NCBI RefSeq assembly: GCF_000018585.1
Contig: NC_009976.1
Span: 1 to 64,000 of the forward strand
Source: Prochlorococcus marinus str. MIT 9211
Lineage (GTDB): Bacteria > Cyanobacteriota > Cyanobacteriia > PCC-6307 > Cyanobiaceae
DNA length: 64,000 bases
Reading direction: 5' to 3'
Made by a program: the position numbers and the translations under genes. Positions 30,317 to 39,229 of this stretch are shown here, piece after piece. The notes under the pieces were generated by a model. That model was not told where the DNA came from, searched no databases, and saw only the letters and a program-made list of their open reading frames with translations. Within the stretch, counting starts at the first letter, position 1. Each line of letters starts with the position of its first letter.

Positions 30317-31225
30317 CTAAGGTTCATTTTTTGACTCATAAGATATTAAGCAATCTTTTAAACCTGATTTGTAGTCTGGGTGGATTAAAGAATATCCAAG
30401 CTCTTTGCAAAGAACTTTATTACTTACTTTTCGATTCTCTTGCCAGAATGAAAGAGCCATTGGGCTCATTGTTTCTGCTGCTATTTCAAATGATTCAATA
30501 GGAGGTAACTCTTGGTTGAGAAGGTAGGCAGCATATTGCATTACTTCTATGTTAGAAGCTGGAAAATTATCAGCCAAATTAATGATTTCAGGGTTTATAC
30601 CTTGAGAAATCAAGTTAATCAAATGCAATATTCCGCCTGCTATATCATCTATGTGAATTCTTGAAAATACTTGACCGGGTTTATGTATGACTTTGCTTTT
30701 TTTATTCTTGATGGCTTCTAAGGTAGATCTACCGGGGCCATAAATTCCAGGCAATCGAATTATTTGAACTGGCAATCCTGAACTTTGCCAAGCTTTTTCA
30801 CACGCGAGACGACGAATACTTCTGGCTTGTTTTGGATTTGCACAATCATTTTCATTTACCCAGGCACCTTTACAATCTCCATAGACGCCTGTTGTGGAAA
30901 GATATCCTGCCCATTTGAGGGGCATCTTTTTAATCGCAGCACTGAGATTTTTTAGTACAGGATCTTCACCTGTATCTAAAGGGGGGATGCAACTAATTAA
31001 ATGAGTAACATCTTTTAGGACGCTTTCTTCTGGAATACTTTCTGAAGCGCTGTCATAGATGAAATCCGCACCAGTTTTATTAAAGCTTCTTCGACTACAA
31101 AGTACTTTTGCTCCAAGCCTCCTAGCTGCTGCGGCAATGTGCTGACCACTAAAGCCTCCACCAAAAATAAGAAGCTTTGAATTAGGAGAAAATTGATGGG
31201 ATTGCTTGACAACCTTTTCTAACAT
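30317..31225 (-). CDS. NAD(P)-dependent epimerase/dehydratase-like SDR protein
   Basis: A 302-residue extended short-chain dehydrogenase-like protein. The N-terminal Rossmann motif is KLLIFGGGFSGQHIAAAARR. A Thr-Thr-Gly-Val-Tyr-Gly segment (YLSTTGVYGDCKGAWV) provides the YxxxK-region equivalent, and LPGIYGPGRSTLEAIK with RIHIDDIAGGILHLI follows the sugar-epimerase pattern. The catalytic Lys is not in the usual spacing after the Tyr, so activity is uncertain. The relative YeeZ has the same style. Substrate unknown. Confidence 0.8.
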   Translation of the reverse strand: MLEKVVKQSHQFSPNSKLLIFGGGFSGQHIAAAARRLGAKVLCSRRSFNKTGADFIYDSASESIPEESVLKDVTHLISCIPPLDTGEDPVLKNLSAAIKKMPLKWAGYLSTTGVYGDCKGAWVNENDCANPKQARSIRRLACEKAWQSSGLPVQIIRLPGIYGPGRSTLEAIKNKKSKVIHKPGQVFSRIHIDDIAGGILHLINLISQGINPEIINLADNFPASNIEVMQYAAYLLNQELPPIESFEIAAETMSPMALSFWQENRKVSNKVLCKELGYSLIHPDYKSGLKDCLISYESKNEP

Positions 31226-31255
31226 GAGTACAAATGTATTACTTGCAAAGTTTTA

Positions 31256-31474
31256 ATGGCTAGTTCTCATTTGATTATTTTGCCAGGAAATATTTCTGGC
31301 GTTTTTGTTCCTAAAGGCTCTGCACTGGAATATGAAGGTAAAAGTTGGCAATCTATTCTAATACTTGTAGTTTTTTTATGTGCCTTTGCTGCTTTTCTCG
31401 TACCTGAGAGGCCTCATCAATTTGCATCAATATGCGAAAAGCACAACTCTGTCCATGCCTGTAAGGTTTGGTGA
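31256..31474 (+). CDS. Small single-span protein, unknown
   Basis: A 72-residue product with a central hydrophobic span (WQSILILVVFLCAFAAFLV, about 31-49) between short polar ends. Divergent from the SDR gene (30 bases between starts) and ending six bases before the convergent HNH gene. ATG 31256 is the only sensible start. Not recognised. The tight fit between neighbours supports it as a gene. Confidence 0.5.
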   Translation: MASSHLIILPGNISGVFVPKGSALEYEGKSWQSILILVVFLCAFAAFLVPERPHQFASICEKHNSVHACKVW

Positions 31475-31480
31475 AATTTT

Positions 31481-31888
31481 TTATGCAGCTTGGAAATCCC
31501 AATCGGTTGAGTAATCTTTGCTTCTGGCTTGATTTTTATCTATTTGTGGCTGAGCCCATTCAAGCAAACGAATTGCAAGTCGTAGATCTCCGTCCATCCA
31601 AGCTCTTATAGCCATAGCTCTTCTAGGGTCGTAAAATCTTTGACGTCTGTACCAATCAAAGGCTTCTGCATCTGATTTATGCCCATTGCATGACAGGCAT
31701 GCTGGAACACAATTTTCGGTAATACTTAAACCACCTCGACTTCTAGGAAGCACGTGGTCAATTGATTCAGATGGCTTGCCGCAATAAATGCAACTTTCGC
31801 CAGTAAATGTATGGAGCGACTGTCTCCAGCGTCGAACACGTAATTTGGGGCAGAAATCTTCGAGAAAAACTGCGTCCCTATTTTGCAT
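31481..31888 (-). CDS. HNH endonuclease-family protein
   Basis: A 135-residue protein with a complete HNH domain: zinc pair CIYC (33-36), the catalytic IDHVLPRSRGG segment (43-53), then CLSCNGHKSD, completing the second zinc pair and final His. The C-terminal part (FDWYRRQRFYDPRRAMAIRA) is typical of a cyanobacterial stand-alone HNH family. No adjacent methylase, intron or inteins are seen, so it is not obviously a restriction or homing system. Function in the cell is unknown. Confidence 0.88.
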   Translation of the reverse strand: MQNRDAVFLEDFCPKLRVRRWRQSLHTFTGESCIYCGKPSESIDHVLPRSRGGLSITENCVPACLSCNGHKSDAEAFDWYRRQRFYDPRRAMAIRAWMDGDLRLAIRLLEWAQPQIDKNQARSKDYSTDWDFQAA

Positions 31889-31909
31889 CCGAGGTTCTCG
31901 GTTATCTAA

Positions 31910-31940
31910 ATATTGACGTGATATACCTTCTAGTCAATAT
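31910..31940 (-). promoter_or_regulatory. Inverted repeat / promoter-like site before the HNH gene
   Basis: ATATTGAC (31910-31917) and GTCAATAT (31933-31940) are perfect inverted repeats with a 15-base spacer, 22 bases upstream of the HNH start. On the minus strand this also reads TTGACT, a 17-base spacer, then AATATT, which resembles a sigma-70 promoter. It could be the promoter, an operator or both. Confidence 0.4.
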
Positions 31941-32082
31941 GTTCAATCAATTTTGTTTTTTATATTTAGCTTCATCAAATAACGATCAGCCTTATTAACC
32001 TTTAATTATCGCTTTTCTATTGGAGACGTTAATTCTAGAAAGTTGAATTTAATAATCTAAATTTTTTTCCAGGAGATGATAC

Positions 32083-32487
32083 TTAGTAGCTATATCTATC
32101 TTTTGCATAATTCTCTTTCGAAGTATTATTATTTTCTTCTTCTCCTATTGAGATGTTATTGTTCTCAGCTTTTAATGGTTTCGGATATAAATCTCCTAGA
32201 TAGCTAATGCATCCATCAAATCTTTCTGGCTCTCTTACAACTGCTTCAACAATCATAGCCGCGGCTTGTTTTGGAGAAGTTTTAAATAAACCTGGCTTTT
32301 GATTTTTTATTGATTCATAAGCAGCTCGCCAGCTTGCTTCATGATCATTTCCTCCTTGTCGCATGACACAGTAGATATCTACACCAATACCAGCCCCAGC
32401 TAGTCCTATTGGTGCAGTAATTAAATTTACTGCTGTAAGAAAACCAATTGAAACTGGAATAGTCATGAAATTGTCTTTCTTGAGCAT
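32083..32487 (-). CDS. Conserved-looking hypothetical protein with hydrophobic N-terminus
   Basis: A 134-residue product. Residues 10-40 are hydrophobic and Gly/Ala-rich (IGFLTAVNLITAPIGLAGAG), possibly a membrane anchor. A central helical part follows (AAMIVEAVVREPERFDGCIS), then an Asn/Glu-rich, low-complexity C-terminus (ENNNISIGEEENNNTS). No family is recognised. Start could be ATG 32487 or the internal Met at residue 8 (32466). It is bounded by non-coding stretches on both sides. Confidence 0.55.
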   Translation of the reverse strand: MLKKDNFMTIPVSIGFLTAVNLITAPIGLAGAGIGVDIYCVMRQGGNDHEASWRAAYESIKNQKPGLFKTSPKQAAAMIVEAVVREPERFDGCISYLGDLYPKPLKAENNNISIGEEENNNTSKENYAKDRYSY

Positions 32488-32852
32488 AATTTTTATGTGA
32501 TGCGCCTATTGGTAAAGTTATCTACCTATTGAGTAATGTCTAGTATTCTGGGCAATTTAGAAGGCTTGTCAGAGCTAGGTCATTTAATTACTAAAGGCAA
32601 AATCAGTCGTCAGTAATTAAGCTCACTACATTTGTGCAGTTATGGTTGTTGTTCCAGCTACGATTCTTGGAGTTTCTTGAGACTACCCACTAGGTTAATT
32701 TGTCCACTTAACCCAAACAGTCAACTTCTTAGTAGACGCTATTGTCAACCTGATTGCCTATTCTAAATTTTGTATTCAATGTTTGTAAAGACTTGAGACT
32801 TGAGAGTTCTTGATTTATGTGTTGTTATCAGTGAAAGTACTTAATTTGCGAA
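32488..32852. other. 365-base gap: no clear gene, one tiny ORF and a small inverted repeat
   Basis: The largest gene-free stretch in the window. It holds a 26-codon ORF (32536-32616, starting MSSILGNLEGLSELGHLIT) without a ribosome site, an inverted repeat GGTTAA (32693-32698) / TTAACC (32708-32713), a short direct repeat ACTTGAG near 32791-32804, and the promoter region of the next gene. A small RNA is possible but not shown by sequence alone. Confidence 0.35.
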
Positions 32853-33140
32853 ATGTCATCCTCTTGTTCATTCAGGATTACAAGAACAGCTGAAGATCTT
32901 GCTCAGACTCTTGCTGCCATTTCTCAGCGGTTAGTCAAACTCGAGCAGCGATTAGAAGCCTTAGAAACTCAGTCCAATCAATCTGAAGTAAGTCAGACTG
33001 ATGAAGAAATAGTTATGCTGGATGGAGTTGATCAGTTGTTACAGGAATGTAAAGGTCTATTAAATACATCAACCGCTGTTGAAAATAATGATGAGTTTTG
33101 GACAGACGATACAGGAGAAAACCAAGAGATAGCAGCTTAA
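32853..33140 (+). CDS. Small coiled-coil hypothetical protein
   Basis: A 95-residue acidic product. Residues 10-42 (AEDLAQTLAAISQRLVKLEQ then RLEALETQS) form a strong heptad-pattern coiled coil, followed by an acidic tail. No domain family is recognised; a scaffolding or adaptor role is possible but unsupported. Preceded by the long intergenic gap and followed by 100 bases before the convergent aminotransferase stop. Confidence 0.6.
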   Translation: MSSSCSFRITRTAEDLAQTLAAISQRLVKLEQRLEALETQSNQSEVSQTDEEIVMLDGVDQLLQECKGLLNTSTAVENNDEFWTDDTGENQEIAA

Positions 33141-33240
33141 AAAATATTCTGCCGGATTACCTTCTAAAATTAATTATTTAGGAGTTAATGGAAAATATGC
33201 AAGATCTTCAATAATTAAAGTATTCCCTATGAGAAAAGCT

Positions 33241-34398
33241 TCATACTCTATTTTCTTTAAAAAGTATTTTTGAAGCGGTAGCTACTCCAGTACCAATTGG
33301 CTCTTTTAAAGCCCCTAATTGATTAAGAGCAGATTCTATAGATGCTATAGCTGTAATAATGTCACGATCATTGACAAATCCAAGATGACCTATGCGAAAG
33401 ACTTTTCCTTTTAAGTGATCTTGACCACCTGCAAGTAATATATCAAAATTTTCTTTTACTACTTTTCTTATTAGATCAGCATCAATATCTTTAGGCTCTA
33501 CTGCAGTGATGGAAGGACTGCCATACCCAGGGGCTGCAAATAATTTCAAACCAATAGCTTCCATTGCTTTTTGGGTTGCTTCTTTATGTCTATTATGACG
33601 ACTAAATATCTTTTCTAAACCTTCCTCTTTCATCATATTTAACGCTTCTTCTAATGCAAAATATAGATTTACACTAGGCGTAAAAGGATTGCTATTTTTA
33701 TCACTAGTTTTTTTGTATGACTTCAGGTTTAAATAAAAACTTGGTAAATCTGAGCGTTCACTTGCCTTCCAAGCTCTTTGATTCATTGCAACAAAACTGA
33801 GGCCAGGAGGCATCATGTATCCTTTTTGAGAGCCAGATGCAAGAACGTCTATGCCCCATTCATCCATAGGTACATTGCATGCACCTAAACTAGTAACACA
33901 GTCTGCAATAGTGATTGCTTTTTCGTGTTTTCTAACCTCTTTACTAATTGCCTCTAGATTGTTAATAACTCCTGTAGATGTTTCTGAGTGGGTAAGTATT
34001 ACGGCACGAATTTCATTATCAGCTTGAAGTATATTTCTGAACTTTTCAGGTTCTAATGGTTCACCCCAATTGGACTTAATAATTTCAACATTGAGTCCAT
34101 AGGCCTTGGCAATTTTCACCCATCTTTCACCAAATTTTCCATTTTCTCCACAAATAACTTTATCCCCTTTTTTTAAGGTATTAATGATTCCTGCTTCCAT
34201 GGCAGCAGTCCCACTGCCAGTAATTGTTAAAACATCCCCTTCTGTTTGATGCAGCCATTGCAGTAGCTGAGTTGTTTTTTTGACGATTTCTTGGAACTCT
34301 GGAGTGCGGTGACCAATGGGATGTTGACTTAGAGCTTTTAGAACTCTCTCTGGCACTGGGGTTGGTCCAGGGATCATTAGAGCAAGTTTTTCTTTCAT
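33241..34398 (-). CDS. Class V aminotransferase (alanine/serine--glyoxylate type)
   Basis: PLP enzyme of 385 residues. The N-terminal MIPGPTPVPERVLKALSQHP and IGHRTPEF are hallmarks of the alanine-glyoxylate / serine-glyoxylate / soluble hydrogenase small-subunit group. SGSQKGYMMPPG gives the PLP Lys192. ADCVTSLGACNVPMDEWGID carries the PLP-ring Asp. In cyanobacteria it is assigned to photorespiratory glyoxylate transamination. The substrate cannot be fixed from sequence alone. Divergent from cbiD. Confidence 0.92.
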   Translation of the reverse strand: MKEKLALMIPGPTPVPERVLKALSQHPIGHRTPEFQEIVKKTTQLLQWLHQTEGDVLTITGSGTAAMEAGIINTLKKGDKVICGENGKFGERWVKIAKAYGLNVEIIKSNWGEPLEPEKFRNILQADNEIRAVILTHSETSTGVINNLEAISKEVRKHEKAITIADCVTSLGACNVPMDEWGIDVLASGSQKGYMMPPGLSFVAMNQRAWKASERSDLPSFYLNLKSYKKTSDKNSNPFTPSVNLYFALEEALNMMKEEGLEKIFSRHNRHKEATQKAMEAIGLKLFAAPGYGSPSITAVEPKDIDADLIRKVVKENFDILLAGGQDHLKGKVFRIGHLGFVNDRDIITAIASIESALNQLGALKEPIGTGVATASKILFKENRV

Positions 34399-34454
34399 CG
34401 CCTAGGAGGGGGGCCAAACAGTTATCTTAAAAAGCTATCAAGGGAATTCACTTT

Positions 34455-35621
34455 ATTTCTAATTCATCTTCTGATTCGAGAGGTTTTACACTGCCAGTAT
34501 GGGTCGCAGCAGCAGCAAAGGGTGCTGCTGAAGCTATGGCAGGAAAGGCTTTTTGCTCATCCCAGAAGATTCAACTGCCAAACACAAAAGAATTCATAAA
34601 TGTCCCAGTTACTTCAGCTGGTTCGTTTGTAAATGCTCAAAAAGCGATGGGGATTAGTCATTGCGACCCTGGCTTATGTCTTGATTTAACTAGAGGATTA
34701 GAAATATGGGTGATGTTGGAATATGAAACATTGGACGATGAAAAGGATATAGAACTTTCTGTAGATTCCTGGTTAAAAATAATAGGTGGTTTTGGTGTTG
34801 GAAAGTTTGAATCGAATGGAGAGATTTGTCTGTCAGACTTTGCCAAACAACTTTTATATTTGAACCTTTTACCATTTAAAGAAAAAGGCCGGAAGATAAA
34901 ACTGGAAGTTATTTTTCCTGAAGGACAAAGCTTGGCTGAGCGAACTAGTAATGCCGCTTTTGGTGTCGTTGATGGATTGGCGTTGATTGGTACTCAAGCA
35001 GAAGTACAAACTAGCGCTTCTCCTGACCAACTTCATCAATCTCTTGATGAGTTGCGAAATCAATGCTCCAGTCAAACTTTTGAAGGTGCTTTGACTTTTG
35101 TCATTGGAGAGAATGGATTGGACTTAGCCATTCAATCTGGATTGAATCTTCAACCAATCATAAAAACTGGTAATTGGTTAGGCCCTTTAATAGTTGCTGC
35201 TGCAGAAGAACGCGTTAGTGAACTTTTATTATTTGGTTATCATGGAAAATTAGTCAAACTGGCAGGAGGTATATTTCATACCCACCATCATTTAGCAGAT
35301 GGTCGATTAGAAGTGCTTACTGCTTTAGCAGTGAAGGAACGTATTCCTTTTGACTTAATTAAATTATTAGCTCAGTCTGCTTCCATTGAATCAGCATTAT
35401 TGATATTAGAAGAGCAAGATCCTTTAGCTGCTAAAAAACTTTGGCTGAGATTGGCTAGAGAAGTTGAGAAGAGAAGCCATGAATATGTTAAACGTTATGT
35501 TTCCTCGTCTATAAAGATAGGAGCTATTTTGTTTGATCGTAAAAGACAATTACGCTGGGCAGGACCAATAGGTCTGAAAAAAGTTAATGCGCTTGGCGTA
35601 ACTCTTGAAGTTTTGTCTTGA
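34455..35621 (+). CDS. cbiD: Cobalt-precorrin-5B C1-methyltransferase CbiD, apparent non-canonical start
   Basis: Methylates C1 in anaerobic-type cobalamin synthesis. The first canonical start in frame is ATG 34536 (361 aa), but that would remove the family N-terminal motif. Codons upstream, open back to a TAA at 34428-34430, read [20 protein letters not shown], matching the CbiD G-[YF]-T..AAAKAA signature. No ATG, GTG or TTG occurs in any frame between 34399 and 34497. An ATT at 34455, with AAGGGA ten bases before it, would give [17 protein letters not shown] and 388 residues. Other family marks are intact: [26 protein letters not shown]. The start is inferred. The gene overlaps the extended frame of guaA only out of frame. 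Confidence 0.85.
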   Translation: MSNSSSDSRGFTLPVWVAAAAKGAAEAMAGKAFCSSQKIQLPNTKEFINVPVTSAGSFVNAQKAMGISHCDPGLCLDLTRGLEIWVMLEYETLDDEKDIELSVDSWLKIIGGFGVGKFESNGEICLSDFAKQLLYLNLLPFKEKGRKIKLEVIFPEGQSLAERTSNAAFGVVDGLALIGTQAEVQTSASPDQLHQSLDELRNQCSSQTFEGALTFVIGENGLDLAIQSGLNLQPIIKTGNWLGPLIVAAAEERVSELLLFGYHGKLVKLAGGIFHTHHHLADGRLEVLTALAVKERIPFDLIKLLAQSASIESALLILEEQDPLAAKKLWLRLAREVEKRSHEYVKRYVSSSIKIGAILFDRKRQLRWAGPIGLKKVNALGVTLEVLS

Positions 35622-35661
35622 TGTTTTCTCTAGTCTAACTTTATGCAGATTCTTGTTTGAT

Positions 35662-37251
35662 ATGTCTTCTGACTCACTGCTTAAAAGCCAAAGGAGCCCC
35701 TCAATAGTCATCCTTGATTTTGGCTCACAATATTCTGAATTGATAGCTCGACGAATTAGAGAGACAGAAGTGTATTCAATTGTTTTGAGTTACAGCACTT
35801 CAGCAGCAGAATTACGCAAATTAGCTCCCAAAGGCATCATTTTGAGCGGAGGTCCTAGTTCAGTTTATACAGCTTCAGCACCTCTATCTGATCCTGAGAT
35901 TTGGGATTTGGACATTCCCGTTCTTGGTGTTTGTTATGGGATGCAGGTAATGGTGCAACAGTTAGGTGGACATGTAACTGCTGCAGTTGGTAAGGCTGAG
36001 TATGGTAAAGCACCTTTGCATGTTGATGATCCAACTGCATTGCTCACGAACGTCGAGAGTGGATCGACAATGTGGATGAGTCATGGCGATTCTGTAGATA
36101 AACTTCCGAGAGGCTTTGTTCGTTTAGCCCATACAAGCAATACTTTAGAGGCTGCTATCGCTTTACATACCAAACGTTTCTACGGTGTTCAGTTTCATCC
36201 AGAAGTTGTTCATTCAACGCAAGGGATGGTAATGATAAGGAATTTTGTTTATAACATTTGCTGTTGTCAGCCTGATTGGACAACCAGCACTTTTATCGAT
36301 GAAGCAATAAGTACGGTTAGAAGTCAAGTAGGAGATAAAAAGGTTTTGCTTGCTTTATCAGGAGGTGTAGATTCTTCAACCTTAGCTTTTCTACTTAAGC
36401 GTGCTATTGGTGATCAATTAACTTGCATGTTTATTGATCAAGGTTTTATGCGAAAAGGTGAACCTGAGTTTTTGATGGAATTTTTTGATCAAAAATTTAA
36501 AATTAATGTTCAATATATTAATGCGCGTGAGCGCTTTATTTCTAAACTCCAGGGAATCTCTGATCCAGAGGACAAAAGAAAAGTTATAGGCAGGGAATTT
36601 ATTCGTGTTTTCGAGGAAGAAAGTGAACGCCTCGGACCTTTTGACTATCTTGCGCAGGGCACCCTATATCCAGATGTTATAGAAAGTTCAGGGACAAATT
36701 TAGACCCTAAAACTGGAGAAAGAATAGCTGTGAAAATTAAGAGTCATCATAATGTTGGTGGCCTACCAAAGGATCTTCAATTTAAATTAGTTGAACCTTT
36801 AAGAATGTTATTTAAAGATGAGGTAAGGAAAGTAGGCAGAGCACTTGGACTACCTGAAGAAATAGTTGGTAGACACCCTTTTCCTGGCCCTGGCTTAGCA
36901 ATAAGAATTCTTGGAGAAGTTACTGATGAGAAATTAAATTGTCTACGTGATGCAGATTTAATCGTTCGTGAGGAAATTAATCGAGCAGGTTTATATCATG
37001 AAATATGGCAGGCTTTTGCTGTTTTATTGCCAGTCTGCTCTGTTGGTGTCATGGGTGATCAACGTACTTATGCATGGCCGATTGTTGTGAGATGTGTTTC
37101 TAGCGAAGATGGCATGACAGCTGATTGGTCACGGTTACCTGATTCACTTTTGCAAATTATTTCTAATCGAGTAGTGAATGAGGTTAAGGGCGTTAATCGC
37201 GTTGTTTTAGATATAACAAGTAAGCCACCTGGAACAATTGAGTGGGAATAG
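35662..37251 (+). CDS. guaA: GMP synthase (glutamine-hydrolysing)
   Basis: Converts XMP to GMP. The 529-residue protein combines a class I glutaminase (Cys91 in GVCYGMQ, His179 and Glu181 in VQFHPEV) with an ATP pyrophosphatase domain ([15 protein letters not shown]-loop near 233-238) and a dimerisation domain ending [20 protein letters not shown] 35662 gives the usual cyanobacterial length; an upstream in-frame start would overlap cbiD and adds an unrelated N-terminus. The 3' end of guaA is a known integration site for genomic islands, and an integrase gene follows here. Confidence 0.97.
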   Translation: MSSDSLLKSQRSPSIVILDFGSQYSELIARRIRETEVYSIVLSYSTSAAELRKLAPKGIILSGGPSSVYTASAPLSDPEIWDLDIPVLGVCYGMQVMVQQLGGHVTAAVGKAEYGKAPLHVDDPTALLTNVESGSTMWMSHGDSVDKLPRGFVRLAHTSNTLEAAIALHTKRFYGVQFHPEVVHSTQGMVMIRNFVYNICCCQPDWTTSTFIDEAISTVRSQVGDKKVLLALSGGVDSSTLAFLLKRAIGDQLTCMFIDQGFMRKGEPEFLMEFFDQKFKINVQYINARERFISKLQGISDPEDKRKVIGREFIRVFEEESERLGPFDYLAQGTLYPDVIESSGTNLDPKTGERIAVKIKSHHNVGGLPKDLQFKLVEPLRMLFKDEVRKVGRALGLPEEIVGRHPFPGPGLAIRILGEVTDEKLNCLRDADLIVREEINRAGLYHEIWQAFAVLLPVCSVGVMGDQRTYAWPIVVRCVSSEDGMTADWSRLPDSLLQIISNRVVNEVKGVNRVVLDITSKPPGTIEWE

Positions 37252-37275
37252 TTTCTAGGGGTTGATTTTCCTGTA

Positions 37276-37296
37276 ATCCCTGTTATAATAAGGGAT
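37276..37296 (+). terminator. Weak hairpin after guaA
   Basis: ATCCCT (37276-37281) pairs with AGGGAT (37291-37296) over a nine-base AT-rich loop, 24 bases after the guaA stop. No T run follows directly. It could be a terminator remnant or part of an attachment region. Confidence 0.3.
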
Positions 37297-37472
37297 ATCG
37301 GGTGATCGGAATGATCACACATAGGTCACACACAAGATAATATAAACCCATTTTTCAAGGGTTCTGAGATGACCATTTCACTTCCATCACACATAGAAGT
37401 TTGAAGCATCTCCACAGAGAAATCTTAGATTGGCACATTCGATATTTTTATAAATTTACAAAATGAAGAATT

Positions 37473-38945
37473 ATGGGTTTCCGTGGAAACAATGAGCGTA
37501 CCTTCGCTGAGTACGTTGAATTAGATATTGCTGTGAATGATGACTCACCTAATGCTTACATCTATAAAAGATTAGACAGCGAAACTAATAAACCAGTTAG
37601 AGAAAGAACTTGGTATGTAGGTATCCCCATTCCAAACAAATGTAATGGGAAAAGATTATCTCTTCGTACTTCCGATTTATCTAATGCGAAGAAAAAAGCA
37701 CTCCAAAAAGTAGTGAATATTATGTCTGACCTAGATCAAGGTGTTGATGTATGTGGAAGTAAGGTTCAAGTAATGATTGATGAGTTCCTTTCCAAGAAAT
37801 TCATCAATGTACGTCCTGAAATGATGGGTAAAAAGGAAGGTGGTAGTAAAAGTATTACTAAAGATAGGTATGACAATATAAAAGGAAAACTGAAAAATTA
37901 CTTTATTCCTTTTGTTGGTGCTAATACTATTGCTACTAATCTAAAACCTAAGGAGTTTTAGGAATGGGAATATTGGAGAAGGCAAGAAGAAAACTGGGCA
38001 GGTGTAGGTAAAAAGAAAAAAGCACCTTGTCAATCAACTATTGGTGATGAGATTACTTTGTTTCGTGAGGTTTGGAGATGGGGAGTCAAGAAAGGATTCA
38101 TCAGATCATCATTAGATGTCCCGTTTGATGATCATAATTTCATTGAAGATGAAAAAGTAAAAAGGGATACTTGGGAATTGAATGAATGGAATGAGTTCCT
38201 AAAAAGAGAATGTGATTGGTATGCCTTAGAACAAAACTCTGAAGATCAAGATCGTGTTTGGGAATCATTTATCGCTCATCAACTCATTCGTATTTGTGCT
38301 TGCTCTGGACTTAGACCTAAAGAATGGTCTTTATTGAAGTGGAAAGATGTAAAAGATTATCCAAATGAAGATTCTATTGATGAAGAAGATAAGTTGGCGA
38401 TTGAAATGATTACTCATCCATCAACTAAAACTGGACAAAGAGAAGCACATTGTACTGGTGGTATCTGGTTCCGAAACATCTATGAAAAGACAAAGTTCAA
38501 AAGTAAAAATGATTGGATATTTACTGATTTAGAAGGCAATAGATTAGAACCTGATTGGTTCAGCGACATATTCAATGGGGAAGGTAATTGTAATGGACTT
38601 ATAGAATTTACTAATCAATATAAATTGAAAGGAAAAGAATTAGTTCCTTATTCTTTGAGGCATTTTTATGCTTCTCAATCCATATACGATGAGGTTCCTG
38701 AAGATATTATCGCTGACAATATGGGGATAACTAAAACCAGATTGAATAGATCATATAAACATTGTTTTTTGAGGGTACGAACTAAGAGATTATTCAGTAA
38801 AAAAGGAAGTCAATTTCCTATAAAACAAATGAGAACTTTTGGTACTGGTCAATATGCTTTCTTTACTGGAACTATGAAACAAAAAGACCCATCTTCTAGT
38901 CAAAAATCTAGAAAATTTGGTCTTAGTTTATCTCGTTTGAAGTAG
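37473..38945 (+). pseudogene. Tyrosine recombinase/integrase interrupted by an in-frame TAG
   Basis: Site-specific recombinase of phage-integrase type. The frame opens at ATG 37473 and is broken by a single TAG at 37959-37961 after KPKEF. It continues without a shift as EWEYWRRQEENW to 38945, 490 codons in all. The first part holds the arm/core-binding region. The second holds the catalytic residues: Arg in ICACSGLRPKEWSLLKW, box II PYSLRHFYASQS (Tyr replaces the usual first His), and the likely nucleophile Tyr in RLNRSYKHC. Without read-through, the C-terminal piece would start at ATG 38058 at best and lack DNA-binding sequences. A strong terminator follows at once. Confidence 0.88.
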
Positions 38946-38975
38946 GGGTATAAAACCCCCTACCCTATTTTTTAC
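38942..38975 (+). terminator. Strong intrinsic terminator after the integrase
   Basis: GTAGGGG (38942-38948) and CCCCTAC (38957-38963) form a perfect seven-base stem with an eight-base loop, followed by CCTATTTTTT. The first arm overlaps the integrase stop codon. It is the clearest intrinsic terminator in the window. Confidence 0.8.
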
Positions 38976-38988
38976 TGGGCAATTTTTT

Positions 38989-39125
38989 TTATTTGATTGC
39001 TATCTCAAGGTCGTTTTCAAAGTTTTGTAGGTTTATATTATCTACATCTATATTTTGCCATTCTACGTTTATGTTTGATTGAATAATTGATGTATAGGGA
39101 ATATTGCTTTAATTTCTTCAATCAT
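38989..39125 (-). pseudogene. Possible decayed small ORF between integrase and acyltransferase
   Basis: On the minus strand an ATG at 39125, with AGG-like sequence upstream, reads MIEEIKA, then needs a one-base shift to continue as NIPYTSIIQSNINVEWQNID and on to ENDLEIAIK and a stop at 38989. The second part has coding-like composition but no start codon of its own. It may be the remnant of a small cargo gene or chance. The rest of the 38976-39229 gap shows nothing else. Confidence 0.2.
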
Positions 39126-39229
39126 CTCTACCTGCTAGATTTAATTTACCAAATGTCTCGATGAATAGACCACAGATACTCTGAGAAGGTGCACGAGACT
39201 AAATTTGTATTTGTAAAGTATTGATTTGT

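Noticed and set aside
31807-31998. 63-residue plus-strand frame over the HNH start
   Set aside because: Mostly antisense to the HNH gene and its promoter region, with no recognisable domain.
37068-37322. Minus-strand open frame across the guaA 3' end with [10 protein letters not shown]
   Set aside because: It is antisense to the conserved guaA C-terminus and has no family of its own; the open frame reflects guaA codon constraints.
37252-37472. A tRNA or tRNA fragment as the integration target
   Set aside because: I see no cloverleaf or acceptor-stem pairing here; the guaA 3' end is the more likely target.
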